DNA of 64,000 nucleotides from Pigmentiphaga aceris (GTDB lineage: Bacteria > Pseudomonadota > Gammaproteobacteria > Burkholderiales > Burkholderiaceae_B), in contig NZ_CP043046.1 of NCBI RefSeq assembly GCF_008119665.1, positions 1,674,001 to 1,738,000 of the forward strand. The letters are read 5' to 3'. This document shows, one piece after another, positions 9,991-19,408 of the stretch. How positions within the stretch are numbered: position 1 is the first letter of the stretch; each line of letters begins with the position of its first letter. The translations under genes and the position numbers were made by a program. The notes beneath the pieces were generated by a model. The model ran no database searches and was not told where the DNA came from. It saw only the letters and a list, made by a program, of their open reading frames with translations.

Positions 9991-11646
9991 ATGACCATCG
10001 TCTTCACCGTTTTGATTCTGCTGCTTGGCGTGGCCTTGTCGGGCATCGTCGCCCGCATCTCGCCCATCAGGTTGCCCGCCCCCTTGTTCCAGATCGCACT
10101 GGGGGCGGTGCTGGCCTTGCCGGTGTTCGGGCTCAAGCTCAGTTTCGACCCCGAACTGTTCCTGCTGCTGTTCATCCCGCCATTGCTGTTCGCCGATGGC
10201 TGGCGCATTCCAAAGCGTGAATTCTTCCGCCTGGCTCCCGCGATTCTTGCGCTGGCCTTGGGGCTGGTCTTGTTCACCGTGGTGGGTGTGGGGTACTTCA
10301 TCCACTGGCTGGTGCCGGCGATATCCTTGCCTGTGGCTTTTGCGCTTGCCGCCGTGCTGTCGCCCACGGATGCCGTGGCGGTGTCGGCCATCGTCGGCAA
10401 GGGGCGTCTGCCGTCGCGGCTTCAGCACTTGCTGGAAGGCGAGGCCTTGATGAACGATGCCTCGGGCCTGGTGGCCTTCAAGTTCGCCATCGCGGCGGCG
10501 TTGACGGGCGTGTTCTCGTTATGGGATGCAAGCACCCGTTTCCTGGTCATTGCGGCCGGTGGCTTGGCCGTTGGTACGGCGTTGGGCTGGTCGGCAGGCT
10601 GGGCGCAACGACAGATCGAGCGCATCAGCGGCGACGAGCCCGGAATTCAAGTAGTGCTGCTGATCCTGCTGCCCTTTGCTGCCTACATCTTCGCCGAGCA
10701 TTTCGAGATGTCGGGCATTCTGTCCGCCGTTGCTGCTGGCATGACCATGACCTACAACCAGGGCCTGGGTGCAGCGTCCAGCGCCACACGCATGCAAAGC
10801 CAAAGCCTGTGGGCCATGCTGGAATTCGTGTTCAACGGCATGACCTTCCTGCTGCTTGGCATGCAGTTGCCCGGTGTGATCGACATGGCCCACGCCGATG
10901 CGGTGGCGGCCGGCAACGTGCCGGTCTGGCATCTGTTTGCCTACATCGGGGCGATCACGCTGGTGCTGGTGGCGCTGCGTTTTGTATGGGTGTGGGTCAC
11001 CCAGCATTTCCGCAGTTTCCGTCGCGCCATGCGCGGCCATGCACATATCGTGAAGCCCGATTGGCGGCTGGTGCTGGTCACGTCTTTGTCGGGCGTGCGC
11101 GGCTCGATCACCATGGCTGGTGTGATGTCCGTGCCGCTGCTGCTGGAAGACGGCACGCCGTTCCCCGCGCGTGATCTGCTGATCTTCCTGGCAATGGGTG
11201 TGATCCTGTGTTCGCTGCTGGGTGCCGTGGTGACCTTGCCTTTTCTGTTGCGCCTGTTGCCGCCCGAACAGGGCACAGCGCGTCAACAAGAGCTGCGAAG
11301 CGCAGGCATGCGTGTCGCCAATGCCGCGATCCGGGCGATCGAACGTCGCCAAGGCGATGTTTGCCTGACCCTTGAGCCTGAAGACGCCGCGATCTACAAG
11401 GAATTGAGCGCCACCATCACCGGCGCGTATCGACGCCGTGCGGAAGCGCTGGGCGAAGATGAAGAGGTATTGGAGCGCGCGAAACGCGCACGGGGTTTCG
11501 AGCGCAATCTGCGCTTGGTGGGCGTGCGCGCCGAGCGGGCTGAATTGCAGCGCATGCGCGAGCGTGACGTGATCAACGACGAAACCATGCGCGACATGAT
11601 GCGCGAGACGGATCTGGTCGAAACCTGGCTGACCAAGATGCAGTGA
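9991..11646 (+). CDS. Na+/H+ antiporter, CPA1 family
   Basis: A 551-residue inner-membrane antiporter with about 12 predicted membrane segments in the first 430 residues and a charged cytoplasmic tail of about 120 residues. Family marks are LSPTDAVAVSAI, GEALMNDASGLVAFKF (the Asn-Asp ion site) and TSLSGVRGSITMAGV. It should exchange Na+ or K+ for protons for pH and salt homeostasis. The tail carries many Arg/Glu pairs and may form a regulatory helix bundle. It is monocistronic and followed by an AT-rich region with a long-range hairpin. Confidence 0.92.
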   Translation: MTIVFTVLILLLGVALSGIVARISPIRLPAPLFQIALGAVLALPVFGLKLSFDPELFLLLFIPPLLFADGWRIPKREFFRLAPAILALALGLVLFTVVGVGYFIHWLVPAISLPVAFALAAVLSPTDAVAVSAIVGKGRLPSRLQHLLEGEALMNDASGLVAFKFAIAAALTGVFSLWDASTRFLVIAAGGLAVGTALGWSAGWAQRQIERISGDEPGIQVVLLILLPFAAYIFAEHFEMSGILSAVAAGMTMTYNQGLGAASSATRMQSQSLWAMLEFVFNGMTFLLLGMQLPGVIDMAHADAVAAGNVPVWHLFAYIGAITLVLVALRFVWVWVTQHFRSFRRAMRGHAHIVKPDWRLVLVTSLSGVRGSITMAGVMSVPLLLEDGTPFPARDLLIFLAMGVILCSLLGAVVTLPFLLRLLPPEQGTARQQELRSAGMRVANAAIRAIERRQGDVCLTLEPEDAAIYKELSATITGAYRRRAEALGEDEEVLERAKRARGFERNLRLVGVRAERAELQRMRERDVINDETMRDMMRETDLVETWLTKMQ

Positions 11647-11764
11647 TCGGGCTGCGGCGTATTGCTGCCAGGTCATATCTGTCAACCATCTGCGAAACCC
11701 TATTCGGCTCACTCCAACAGCAAGCGACACGCCGCCGCATGTCGGTGTGTCGCGCCCGCGTTGC

Positions 11765-11837
11765 AAGCCGAAAGCCTTGTGTCAATACTTAAAGATATTT
11801 TCTTAAGTCATTGAATAAAAAGGATTTCGGCTTTTTT
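11765..11837 (+). terminator. Long-loop hairpin ending in a T run
   Basis: AAGCCGAAA at 11765-11773 pairs with TTTCGGCTT at 11825-11833 and is followed by T to 11837; inside the loop ACTTAA (11887-like arm at 11787-11792) pairs with TTAAGT (11803-11808). It is probably the end of the antiporter transcript. The loop is long, so this is tentative. The rest of the 317-base gap 11647-11963 is AT-rich leader sequence for the next gene; I see no gene in it. Confidence 0.45.
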
Positions 11838-11963
11838 GCATGAATTGAAAAGCAAGCTTGCGATGCCTGCCGCTTCTGTTTGCTGCTGAGGCCCGTATGT
11901 ACAAGAGACTGCGACCGCAACCATGTTTGTCGCGGCCTAGCCTACAACTTCAGGAGTACCTTC

Positions 11964-12305
11964 ATGAAACGCATCGCTATTGCCATTGCAGGTTCGCTGA
12001 TCGGCGTGAGCGCCTTTGCTGCCAATTACGGCGCAGCGCAACCCAAGCCCGTTGACTTCAACAACGGTGAGCTCGCCATGTATCCGGCCCAGGTCCAGGC
12101 ATTCGAGCCGCAACAGCAGGCCGCTGCCAACACCCAGATCATCATTGGTGCGGCGGAAGAGAACGTGGGCGAACTGGCTGCCTATCCGTTGGTTCCTGTG
12201 TCCGTGACCCAGCTTAGCCGCACCGAGGTGCGCAACAACGCCTTGGTCAGCGCGCGTACCAACGCACAGACCGATGACGGCGAACTGGCCGGCCCGAACA
12301 GCTGA
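11964..12305 (+). CDS. Small exported protein, tandem paralogue 1
   Basis: A 113-residue protein of unknown function. It opens with a clean Sec signal peptide (MKRIAIAIAGSLIGVSAFA, cleavage likely after AFA), so the mature form of about 94 residues is periplasmic or secreted. The mature part starts with QPKPVDFNNGELAMYPAQVQ and repeats the theme GELAAYPLVP later; it ends in GELAGPNS. No Cys is present. CAGGAGTACC with 6-base spacing supports ATG 11964 over an upstream reading at 11880. It is a duplicate of the next gene, sharing leader, signal peptide and core motif. Confidence 0.8.
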   Translation: MKRIAIAIAGSLIGVSAFAANYGAAQPKPVDFNNGELAMYPAQVQAFEPQQQAAANTQIIIGAAEENVGELAAYPLVPVSVTQLSRTEVRNNALVSARTNAQTDDGELAGPNS

Positions 12306-12409
12306 AGCTGATTCACGACAGGTCAGGCACCCAATTTGCTTAGGGTCTCATGCATAGAAAACGCGACGCAATAACGCTGTCGCGGTTCAGCCAAATCAGG
12401 AGTACCACC

Positions 12410-12730
12410 ATGAAACGCATCGCTTTCGCAATCGCAGGTTCGCTTATCGGCTTCAGCGCATTCGCCGCTCCGTACGGTGCATTCCAACCCAAGCCGGTTG
12501 ATTTCAACAATGGTGAAATCGCCACCTACCCGACCCCGGTTCAAGGCTATGACGCACCGCGCCCGGTGCCGGTTGCTGCCGTTGGCCCGGTCACCGAGCC
12601 GGATACCGAACTGGCTGCCTATCCGCTGACCCCGACCGCTGGTGGCATGGTCATGTTGAGCGACCACGGCATCAACAAGGGTGACGTGCGCATGAGCTAC
12701 AACACCACCGGCAACACGCAGCGCTGGTAA
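12410..12730 (+). CDS. Small exported protein, tandem paralogue 2
   Basis: A 106-residue protein, clearly paralogous to its upstream neighbour: the signal peptide MKRIAFAIAGSLIGFSAFA, then QPKPVDFNNGEIATYP and TELAAYPLTP are shared, as is the leader AGGAGTACC before the ATG. The C-terminal third diverges (VRMSYNTTGNTQRW). The mature protein is small, Cys-free and likely secreted or periplasmic. Function is unknown. The start at 12410 is fixed by AGGAG at the same distance as in the paralogue. The pair is followed by a strong terminator, so both may be on one transcript. Confidence 0.8.
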   Translation: MKRIAFAIAGSLIGFSAFAAPYGAFQPKPVDFNNGEIATYPTPVQGYDAPRPVPVAAVGPVTEPDTELAAYPLTPTAGGMVMLSDHGINKGDVRMSYNTTGNTQRW

Positions 12731-12837
12731 GCATCGCCTGAACGCGATTGAAGGGCATCGCTGATGCTGGCTGCAAGCCCGGCCGTGCCCCTTGAATCGC
12801 ATCAGGCCGCATAGTCTTCCATGAAGGCTGGCGATCC

Positions 12838-12876
12838 AAAGACTGAGGCCGACATTACGTCGGCCTCAGTCTTTTT
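12838..12876 (+). terminator. Rho-independent terminator
   Basis: A perfect 16-bp inverted repeat, 12838-12853 against 12859-12874, core GACTGAGGCCGAC / GTCGGCCTCAGTC, 5-base loop, followed by a T run. It ends the transcript of the two small exported proteins. Confidence 0.93.
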
Positions 12877-12941
12877 GGCTTTTACGAAAGCCGCTCGCTA
12901 CTGATTGGTAAAACTGGCCAGTCGGATGAAAAAACGTAAAA

Positions 12942-12979
12942 GAAATGGCCCCGGAGCGTTGCCGCTTCGGGGCCATTTC
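12942..12979 (-). terminator. Rho-independent terminator of uppP operon
   Basis: GAAATGGCCCCG at 12942-12953 pairs perfectly with CGGGGCCATTTC at 12968-12979, with the inner bases extending the stem. Read on the minus strand it is followed by TTTTACGTTTTTTC. It lies just past the uppP stop. Confidence 0.88.
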
Positions 12980-13011
12980 ACATCCAGACTTTCTGAACTC
13001 GTTTCCGTAAC

Positions 13012-13836
13012 TTACCGAGCTGCCAGCCAGATGACGATGATCAGGCCAAGCGCAATCCGATACCACGCAAACACATTCAATGAATGTGACGCCACGAATC
13101 GCACCAATGCCCTGACGACCAGCATGGCGCTTGCAAAGGCGGCGATGAAGCCGACAGCAATCGCCAGCATGTCGTGGCTGCCCAGCATGTCACGATGGCG
13201 CCAGCCGTCGTAGACCGCCGCGCCCAACATCGTCGGCATGGCCAGGAAGAACGAAAACTCGGTGGCCGTCTGACGATTCAAGCCCGCCAGCATGCCGCCC
13301 ACGATGGTGGCACCGGAACGCGACGTACCCGGAATCATGGCCACACACTGCGCCACGCCGACCGCAAACGCCTGACCCCAGCTCATGCGCTCGACGTGCG
13401 GGCCGTCATCGGTAACGCCCGCAGGTTTCGGCCTGCGTTCGACCCACAGAATGATCAGCCCGCCGATCACCAGGGTTGCTGCCACCACCTCAGGCCGAAA
13501 CAGCATGGCCTTGATCTGACCGATCAGCAGTGCACCGATCACAGCCGCCGGAAAGAAAGCCAGCGACACCTGGCCTGCGAATCGCAGGGCAGCCGGGTCA
13601 CGCGCCAGCACGCCGCTGATGAGCTTGCCGATCTTGCCCCGGTAGATCCAGACGACGGCGAGAATCGCCCCCAACTGGATCACCACCTCGAAGACCTTGC
13701 CGCTGCCCGAATCGAAATTGATCCAGTCACCGATCAGGATCAGGTGCCCGGTACTCGATATCGGCAGGAATTCGGTCAGACCCTCAATGATGCCCAGAAA
13801 GAAAGCCTTGACCAGAAACAGCGACTCAGCGCTCAT
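13012..13836 (-). CDS. uppP: Undecaprenyl-diphosphatase
   Basis: A 274-residue integral membrane protein that dephosphorylates undecaprenyl pyrophosphate to recycle the lipid carrier for peptidoglycan; the family also gives bacitracin resistance. Catalytic motifs are [15 protein letters not shown] near the N-terminus and [11 protein letters not shown] near residue 170. About eight membrane segments are visible. ATG 13836 is preferred; a TTG at 13842 overlaps the TerC stop and is possible. It is the second gene of an operon with the TerC/CBS protein, only two bases downstream. Confidence 0.95.
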   Translation of the reverse strand: MSAESLFLVKAFFLGIIEGLTEFLPISSTGHLILIGDWINFDSGSGKVFEVVIQLGAILAVVWIYRGKIGKLISGVLARDPAALRFAGQVSLAFFPAAVIGALLIGQIKAMLFRPEVVAATLVIGGLIILWVERRPKPAGVTDDGPHVERMSWGQAFAVGVAQCVAMIPGTSRSGATIVGGMLAGLNRQTATEFSFFLAMPTMLGAAVYDGWRHRDMLGSHDMLAIAVGFIAAFASAMLVVRALVRFVASHSLNVFAWYRIALGLIIVIWLAAR

Positions 13837-13838
13837 GC

Positions 13839-15425
13839 TCAACGAGCCTCATCGACGGAAGCAAGCGTGTCCTGGGCAGCCTCGGGCAAGACCTTGTTCA
13901 CCGCCACTTCGGCGATGCGACGTTCGGCCACCTTCAGCACTTCGAAGCGCACACCATTGCGGACCAGGGCTGCGCCAGCCACCGGCAGTTCGCCGAACTG
14001 GTTCAGCAGATACCCGGCCAGCGTGGCATAACCGTCGGCATCGTCCACCAGCCAATCGGTCTGCAGCACTTGTTCAAGGTAATGCAGGTCGGCGGCACCG
14101 TTGACGCGCCAGCGGTCCTCGCCTTCGGCCACGATGTCAGGCGTCTCGTCCTCATCGGGGAACTCGCCGGCAATCGCTTCGAAGATGTCGATCGGCGTAA
14201 CCAGGCCCTGTACCGCACCGAACTCGTCGGTTACCAGCACCAGTTGGCCGCTCGCACGACGCAAGGTTTCCATCACGGCCAGCACACCCACCGACTCATG
14301 CACAATGATGGGTTGACGCAGGCTGCGCTCCAGGTCGATCTGGCCATTGGTCAGCAAGTCTTCGATCAAGTCCTTGGCACGCGCCACGCCGACGATCTCG
14401 TCGATGTTGCCACGGCAGACCGGGAAGAAGCTGTGCGGCACTTCGGTGACCAGCTGACGGATGGTCGCTGCATCATCGTTGAGGTCCACCCACGACAAGT
14501 CGGTACGCGGCGTCATGATCGAGCGGATCGAGCGCTCGGCCAGCGACAGCACGCCGCTCACCATGTTGCGTTCCTCGACACCGAAGGTCGGTGCCTCGGT
14601 AACCTGGGGCGCTTCTTCTTCCTGCACTTCGGCGTCGGGTTCACGACGCTTGTGGCCAAGCAGGCTCAGCACGGCTTCTGCAGTACGGTCGCGCAGCGGC
14701 AAGCGGGAATCACGACGCAGCAGATTGCGTCGTGCCAGTTGGTTGAAGAACTCGATCAGGATCGAGAAGCCAATGGCTGCGTACAGATAGCCCTTGGGCA
14801 CCTTGAAGCCCAGACCTTCGGCCACCAGGCTGAAACCGATCATCAGCAGGAAGCTCAGGCACAGCACCACCACCGTCGGGTGGTTGTTCACGAAGCGCGT
14901 GAGCGGCTTGGATGCCAGCAGCATGACTGCCATCGCGATGATCACGGCGGCCATCATGACGCCCAGCTCGTCGACCATGCCGACGGCGGTAATCACGGCG
15001 TCCAGCGAGAACACGGCGTCAAGCACCACGATCTGCGCGACGACCGGCCAGAAGCCAGCGTAGACGCGCGGGCCGGAGGCGGTCAGGTGGGCACCTTCCA
15101 GGCGCTCGTGCAGTTCCATGGTTGCTTTGAACAGCAGGAACAGGCCACCGACGAGCAGAATCAGGTCACGTCCGGAGAATGTGAACGAACCGACGGAAAA
15201 CAGGGGAGCAGTAAGCGTCACCAGCCAGGAGATCACTGAAAGCAGGCCCAGGCGCATGATGAGTGCGAGGGAGAGCCCGATGATGCGTGCCTTGTCGCGT
15301 TGCGCGGGAGGCAGCTTGTCTGCAAGGATGGCGATGAAGATGAGGTTGTCGATGCCGAGGACGATTTCCAGCACGACAAGGGTAAGCAGGCCGACCCAGA
15401 TTTGCGGGTCTGAAAGCCACTCCAT
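13839..15425 (-). CDS. TerC-family membrane protein with CBS pair and CorC-type C-terminal domain
   Basis: A 528-residue protein. The N-terminal TerC domain (about residues 1-230) has seven or so membrane segments with [17 protein letters not shown] and [17 protein letters not shown], whose acidic residues may bind a metal ion. A CBS-domain pair follows (about 300-420; [15 protein letters not shown]), then a transporter-associated domain near the C-terminus. The architecture matches YegH/YoaE-type proteins. The role is unproven; TerC relatives have been linked to manganese export. ATG 15425 is preferred because GGGAG lies upstream; an earlier reading at 15455 lacks one. Confidence 0.9.
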   Translation of the reverse strand: MEWLSDPQIWVGLLTLVVLEIVLGIDNLIFIAILADKLPPAQRDKARIIGLSLALIMRLGLLSVISWLVTLTAPLFSVGSFTFSGRDLILLVGGLFLLFKATMELHERLEGAHLTASGPRVYAGFWPVVAQIVVLDAVFSLDAVITAVGMVDELGVMMAAVIIAMAVMLLASKPLTRFVNNHPTVVVLCLSFLLMIGFSLVAEGLGFKVPKGYLYAAIGFSILIEFFNQLARRNLLRRDSRLPLRDRTAEAVLSLLGHKRREPDAEVQEEEAPQVTEAPTFGVEERNMVSGVLSLAERSIRSIMTPRTDLSWVDLNDDAATIRQLVTEVPHSFFPVCRGNIDEIVGVARAKDLIEDLLTNGQIDLERSLRQPIIVHESVGVLAVMETLRRASGQLVLVTDEFGAVQGLVTPIDIFEAIAGEFPDEDETPDIVAEGEDRWRVNGAADLHYLEQVLQTDWLVDDADGYATLAGYLLNQFGELPVAGAALVRNGVRFEVLKVAERRIAEVAVNKVLPEAAQDTLASVDEAR

Positions 15426-15522
15426 GAGTGAACTCCCGAGAATTAGGAGCCGCAATCATATCGAAGTTCTGGGATCTTGTAGCGAAATGCTAATGATCCG
15501 GCATCAACCTGCCGCGAAAATA

Positions 15523-15548
15523 CCCTTACCCAGCAAACTGGGGAAGGG
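15523..15548 (-). terminator. Probable terminator of suhB
   Basis: CCCTTACCCAG at 15523-15533 faces CTGGGGAAGGG at 15538-15548 with one mismatch and a 4-base loop. On the minus strand it is followed by TATTTT. It lies 30 bases past the suhB stop. Confidence 0.6.
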
Positions 15549-15577
15549 CGTTTCGACTTGTTTTCAGTACGGCGCGC

Positions 15578-16390
15578 TTAGTCAGGCTTGACGCGCAGAG
15601 GTTCCAGCAAGCTCAGCAATTGCGGGAATACCTTAGGGGTGGCGGCAACGATCTCGCCGGATTCCATCCAGCTTTGTTCGCCTTGCAGATCGCCGATCAG
15701 GCCGCCGGCTTCCAGCACCAGCAGCGAGCCGGCAGCAACGTCCCATTCCTTCAGGCCAAGACCGTAGTAACCGTCGAGGCGGCCTGCGGCCACATACGCC
15801 AGATCCAGCACTGCCGAACCTTGACGACGCACACCCGAGGTGTTGGCCGAGACTACGCCAAATAGCTGCGAGATCTGCGCCAGGCGTTTGCCGCTGGCCG
15901 AGGGGAAGCTGGTACCGATCAGCGTGTCGTGCATGCGCAGACGGCGCGAGACACGGATACGGCGATCGTTCAGGAACGCGCCGCCCCCGCGCGAAGCGGT
16001 AAACAATTCATTGCGTGAGGGGTCGTAGATCACGGCCTGGGTGATCTGGCCGCGGTGTTGCAACGCGATCGAGATCGCGTAGCTGGGGAAACCGTGGATG
16101 AAATTGGTCGTGCCGTCGAGCGGATCGATGATCCACAGGTTTTCGTGACGGCCTTCGTCGTCGGTGGTGCCGGGGATCGAGCCTGACTCTTCGGCTAGAA
16201 TGCCGTGGTCGGGATAGGCCGTCTTGAGGATCTCGATGATCGCTGCTTCGGCAGCGCGATCGACTTCGGTGACGAAGTCACCCGGGCCCTTCTGGGCCAC
16301 TTTAACCAAGTCGAGGTCGAGACTGGCGCGATTGATGATTGCGCCTGCGCGCCGGGCCGCCTTCACGGCGGTGTTGAGCATTGGATGCAT
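15578..16390 (-). CDS. suhB: Inositol monophosphatase family protein
   Basis: A 270-residue Mg2+-dependent phosphatase of the inositol monophosphatase family. The metal site is in ILAEESG and [15 protein letters not shown]; the C-terminal motif is [16 protein letters not shown]. In enteric bacteria the orthologue SuhB also works with NusA in ribosomal RNA antitermination, and that role is plausible here but not shown by sequence. It is divergent from trmJ, with 114 bases between starts. Confidence 0.93.
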   Translation of the reverse strand: MHPMLNTAVKAARRAGAIINRASLDLDLVKVAQKGPGDFVTEVDRAAEAAIIEILKTAYPDHGILAEESGSIPGTTDDEGRHENLWIIDPLDGTTNFIHGFPSYAISIALQHRGQITQAVIYDPSRNELFTASRGGGAFLNDRRIRVSRRLRMHDTLIGTSFPSASGKRLAQISQLFGVVSANTSGVRRQGSAVLDLAYVAAGRLDGYYGLGLKEWDVAAGSLLVLEAGGLIGDLQGEQSWMESGEIVAATPKVFPQLLSLLEPLRVKPD

Positions 16391-16504
16391 AGAGAAGCCA
16401 GATTTTAAGGAACGCGTTCAATCTTCGTATTCTAAAGCCAAAGCGCCGACCTGCCCGTTTGAGCCTGCCGATCCCCTGATTTTTTGCGACTTCCAAGGAC
16501 CCCT

Positions 16505-17248
16505 GTGTTTTCCCGCGTCTGTTTCATCATGGTCGAACCCAGCCACCCGGGCAACATCGGTTCGGCCGCACGCGCCATCAAGACCATGGGCTTTTCGCAA
16601 CTGGTGTTGGTCAATCCCAAGCTGCCCGATGCTGCCAGCCAGCCCGAAGCCATCGCGCTGGCAAGCGGTGCATCGGATGTGTTGGCAGCCGCCAAAGTCT
16701 GCGCCACGCTGGAAGAGGCGCTGGCACCGGTGACGATGGCGCTTGCGCTGACGGCCCGCCTGCGTGACCTGGGTCCCCCGGCCAGCGACGTGCGCCAGGC
16801 CGCAGAGCTGGCGCGTGAGCACCTGGCGCTCAACGAGGCGGCGCAGGTTGCCGTGGTGCTGGGCACCGAGCGTGCCGGCCTGACCAACGAACAGGTCGCG
16901 CTGTGCCATCGCACTTGCCATATCCCGGCCAACCCGGAATACACCTCGCTGAATGTTGCGCAAGCGCTGCAGTTGGCGGCCTACGAAGTGCGTTATGCCC
17001 TGCTTGATCCTGCCGCGCGTCTGCCGCAGCGGGAAGAGGCCGAGCCGGCGACATCAGAGGCCGTGCAGGCCTTGCTGGTGCACTGGGAGGAAGCCTTGGT
17101 CACCGTCGGGTTCCTCGACCCGAAACACCCCAAGAAGCTGATGCCGCGCATGCGGCACCTGTTTTCGCGCGCCGGCCTGTCGCGTGAAGAAACCGATTTG
17201 CTGCGCGGTGTCTGCACCGCAATGATTGCCCGCACACGACCCCGATGA
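16505..17248 (+). CDS. trmJ: tRNA (cytidine/uridine-2'-O)-methyltransferase
   Basis: A 247-residue SPOUT methyltransferase, 2'-O-methylating position 32 of certain tRNAs with S-adenosylmethionine. The opening reads VFSRVCFIMVEPSHPGNIG, and the SAM knot is shown by VVLGTERAGLTNEQ and NPEYTSLNVAQALQL. The C-terminal extension of TrmJ is present (LMPRMRHLFSRAGL). GTG 16505 is chosen because AAGGA at 16495-16499 sits 5 bases upstream and the N-terminus then matches the family. The stop overlaps the start of the next gene in ATGA. Confidence 0.94.
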   Translation: MFSRVCFIMVEPSHPGNIGSAARAIKTMGFSQLVLVNPKLPDAASQPEAIALASGASDVLAAAKVCATLEEALAPVTMALALTARLRDLGPPASDVRQAAELAREHLALNEAAQVAVVLGTERAGLTNEQVALCHRTCHIPANPEYTSLNVAQALQLAAYEVRYALLDPAARLPQREEAEPATSEAVQALLVHWEEALVTVGFLDPKHPKKLMPRMRHLFSRAGLSREETDLLRGVCTAMIARTRPR

Positions 17249-18387
17249 TTCCCCGCAAGATTCCCGCCGTGTATATGCGCGGCGGCACCAGCAATGGTGT
17301 GTTTTTCCACGCTGGCGACTTGCCACGCGACCCGGCCATGCGTGACGCCTTGCTGCTGCGTCTGATGGGCAGCCCCGATCCCTATGGCCGTCACGCCGAC
17401 GGCATGGGCGGTGCGTCCCTGGCGACCAGCAAGGTGGTGCTGGTGAAGCGCTCATCGCGGCCGGATTGCGATGTGGAATATCTGTTCGGTCAGGTTTCCA
17501 TCGATCAACCCGTGATCGACTGGAGCGGCAACAGCGCCAACCTGAGCGCGGCGATCGGGCCGTTTGCCTTGCAGGAAGGCCTGGTATCCCCAGAAGAAGG
17601 CACGACCACGGTACGCGTCTGGCAGGCCAATCTGGGTGAGCGCATTCTGGCGCACGTGCCGGTGCGCCATGGCGAGGTGGTGGAAGATGGCGACTTCATG
17701 GAAGACGGCGTGCCCTTTGCCGGTGCCGAGATCACGCTGGATTTCTGTGATGACCGGCGCGAGCCGATCTTGCCCACCGGGGCTGCGCAGGAACTGCTTG
17801 AGGTGCCCGGCGTGGGCACCTTCCGCGTGACCATGATCACGGCGGGCGCGCCCACGGTGTTCGTCAAAGCCGCCGATATCGGCCTGAGCGCACGCGAATC
17901 GACCGACAGTTTTACTGGCGAAGCCGCGATCCTGGCGCGCCTGGAAGCCATCCGCGCTGCCGCAGCGGTTCGCATGGGGCTGGCAGCATCGATGCAGACC
18001 GCCACGCGCGATCGACCATCGACCCCGAAGATTGCCTGGGTTGCCGCGCCTGCCAGCTACCGCACGGCGTCGGGCCGCGAGGTGGCGCGCGAAGAATGCG
18101 ACGTGTTGGCCCGCATGATGTCCATGGGCAGCTTGCACCACGGCTTCACGGGCGCAGGCTCGGTGGCGCTGGCGGTGGCTGCCAGCGTGCCAGGCTCAGT
18201 CGTGTCGGAAGTGGCACGTACGCTGCCTGCCGTGCCCACGCGTATCGGCCACGCCTCGGGCGTGCTGGCCGTAGGCGCAATGGTCAGCCATCAGCCTGCA
18301 GGCTGGGTGATGGAAAACGCCAGCATGTCGCACAGCGCGCGACGGCTGATGAGCGGCTGGCTGCACATTCCCAACAGCGTTCGCTGA
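17245..18387 (+). CDS. PrpF-like isomerase (DUF453), possible aconitate or methylaconitate isomerase
   Basis: A 380-residue protein of the PrpF family, a diaminopimelate-epimerase-like fold. Family blocks are VYMRGGTSNGVFF, GMGGASLATSKVV (with the conserved Lys) and, near the C-terminus, GSLHHGFTGAGSVALAVA. PrpF isomerises 2-methylaconitate in the methylcitrate route, but no prpB, prpC or acnD gene is nearby, so the substrate is open. The segment DWSGNSANLSAA has Ser where I recall many relatives having Cys (GNCGN). It is translationally coupled to trmJ by an ATGA overlap, an unusual partner. Confidence 0.87.
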   Translation: MIPRKIPAVYMRGGTSNGVFFHAGDLPRDPAMRDALLLRLMGSPDPYGRHADGMGGASLATSKVVLVKRSSRPDCDVEYLFGQVSIDQPVIDWSGNSANLSAAIGPFALQEGLVSPEEGTTTVRVWQANLGERILAHVPVRHGEVVEDGDFMEDGVPFAGAEITLDFCDDRREPILPTGAAQELLEVPGVGTFRVTMITAGAPTVFVKAADIGLSARESTDSFTGEAAILARLEAIRAAAAVRMGLAASMQTATRDRPSTPKIAWVAAPASYRTASGREVAREECDVLARMMSMGSLHHGFTGAGSVALAVAASVPGSVVSEVARTLPAVPTRIGHASGVLAVGAMVSHQPAGWVMENASMSHSARRLMSGWLHIPNSVR

Positions 18388-18441
18388 TCTGCTTGCTGGA
18401 CAAGGAATATGGCAGTGAGCGACAGGTTCTGAACGCATAGG

Positions 18442-18489
18442 TTTCGGGGCTGAAGCAGGGCAACAACAAGCCCTGTTTCAGCCCCGAAA
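18442..18489. terminator. Long hairpin between convergent genes
   Basis: A 20-bp inverted repeat, 18442-18461 against 18470-18489, with a single G-U position and an 8-base loop (TTTCGGGGCTGAAGCAGGGC arm). It sits between the stops of the PrpF-like gene and lpxH. It has no flanking T run on either side, but stem and place fit a shared terminator. Confidence 0.7.
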
Positions 18490-18538
18490 TTCCATCGATG
18501 CGTGTCGATACTTAGCCGATAACTGGCGCGCTGTCTGC

Positions 18539-19408
18539 TCAGTCCGCGAGTTCGATGTCGTTGATCGACAGACCGTCTTCGTCTGCAATCATCCATCCAC
18601 CGCGTGTGGCGCTGTGACTGTCCAAGTCCCAGTCCGGCAATACCCAGCGTTCGCACCGTCGGTCATCAAGCATGAAGACATGACGGTCCGGGCGATGGGT
18701 GTGGCCGTGGATCAGGCGCGTCGTACCGTGGGTGCGAAGCAGGGTTTCGACGGCAAGCTGGTTGACGTCCATCACCTGTTCGGCCTTGCTCTGCTGCGCC
18801 TGCTGGCTGTCGCGTCGCAAGCCATCTGCGATGGCCTCGCGCTCGGCCAGCGGGCGCGCCAGAAACGCCGACTGCCAGGCCTGGCCGCGAACCTGCCGAC
18901 GGAAGTCCTGGTAAGCCAGATCGTCGGTACAGAGTTCGTCGCCGTGACACAGCAAAAACGCACCGCCAGGGGCCTGGATGCGCACCAGATCGGGCAGCAA
19001 TTGCGCGCCCACGCTGCGGGCAAGCTTGTCGCCCATCAGGAAGTCGCGGTTGCCGTGACCGATCCACAGCGCAATGCGCTTGCTGCATTGGCGCAAGCCG
19101 TTCAACACATCCGCCAGCCAGGGCGGCGGGGCGTCAGTGACGTCATCGCCTACCCAGGCATCGAAGATGTCGCCCGGCAGCAGCAGGGCCGTGGCGTTGT
19201 CTGCCGCCAGTTCCAGAAAGGCCAGGAAGGCCTCGCAGGTGGCGGGCATGTCAGCGCCCAGATGCAGGTCCGACGCCAGCCAGATCGCGCCGTCGATGCG
19301 AATCGTCGGCACGGCCTGCGCAGACTCAGGCAAGCCGGCACCGTGCTGGACGGTACCGGCCGCGCTCGCGGTGGCTACGTGCAAGGAGCCTGCGACTGAT
19401 GTCGTCAT
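18539..19408 (-). CDS. lpxH: UDP-2,3-diacylglucosamine diphosphatase
   Basis: A 289-residue calcineurin-like phosphoesterase, the fourth step of lipid A synthesis, giving lipid X. The metal-binding blocks are all present: ASDLHLG, LPGDIFDAWVGDD, GHGNRDFLMG, LLCHGDELCTDD and IHGHTHRPD. The N-terminus is about 35 residues longer than usual and low in complexity. The ATG at 19408 overlaps the ppiB stop (ATGA), which supports the long form through coupling; an internal GTG near residue 33 is an alternative. It is the last gene of a ppiA-ppiB-lpxH operon. Confidence 0.93.
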   Translation of the reverse strand: MTTSVAGSLHVATASAAGTVQHGAGLPESAQAVPTIRIDGAIWLASDLHLGADMPATCEAFLAFLELAADNATALLLPGDIFDAWVGDDVTDAPPPWLADVLNGLRQCSKRIALWIGHGNRDFLMGDKLARSVGAQLLPDLVRIQAPGGAFLLCHGDELCTDDLAYQDFRRQVRGQAWQSAFLARPLAEREAIADGLRRDSQQAQQSKAEQVMDVNQLAVETLLRTHGTTRLIHGHTHRPDRHVFMLDDRRCERWVLPDWDLDSHSATRGGWMIADEDGLSINDIELAD

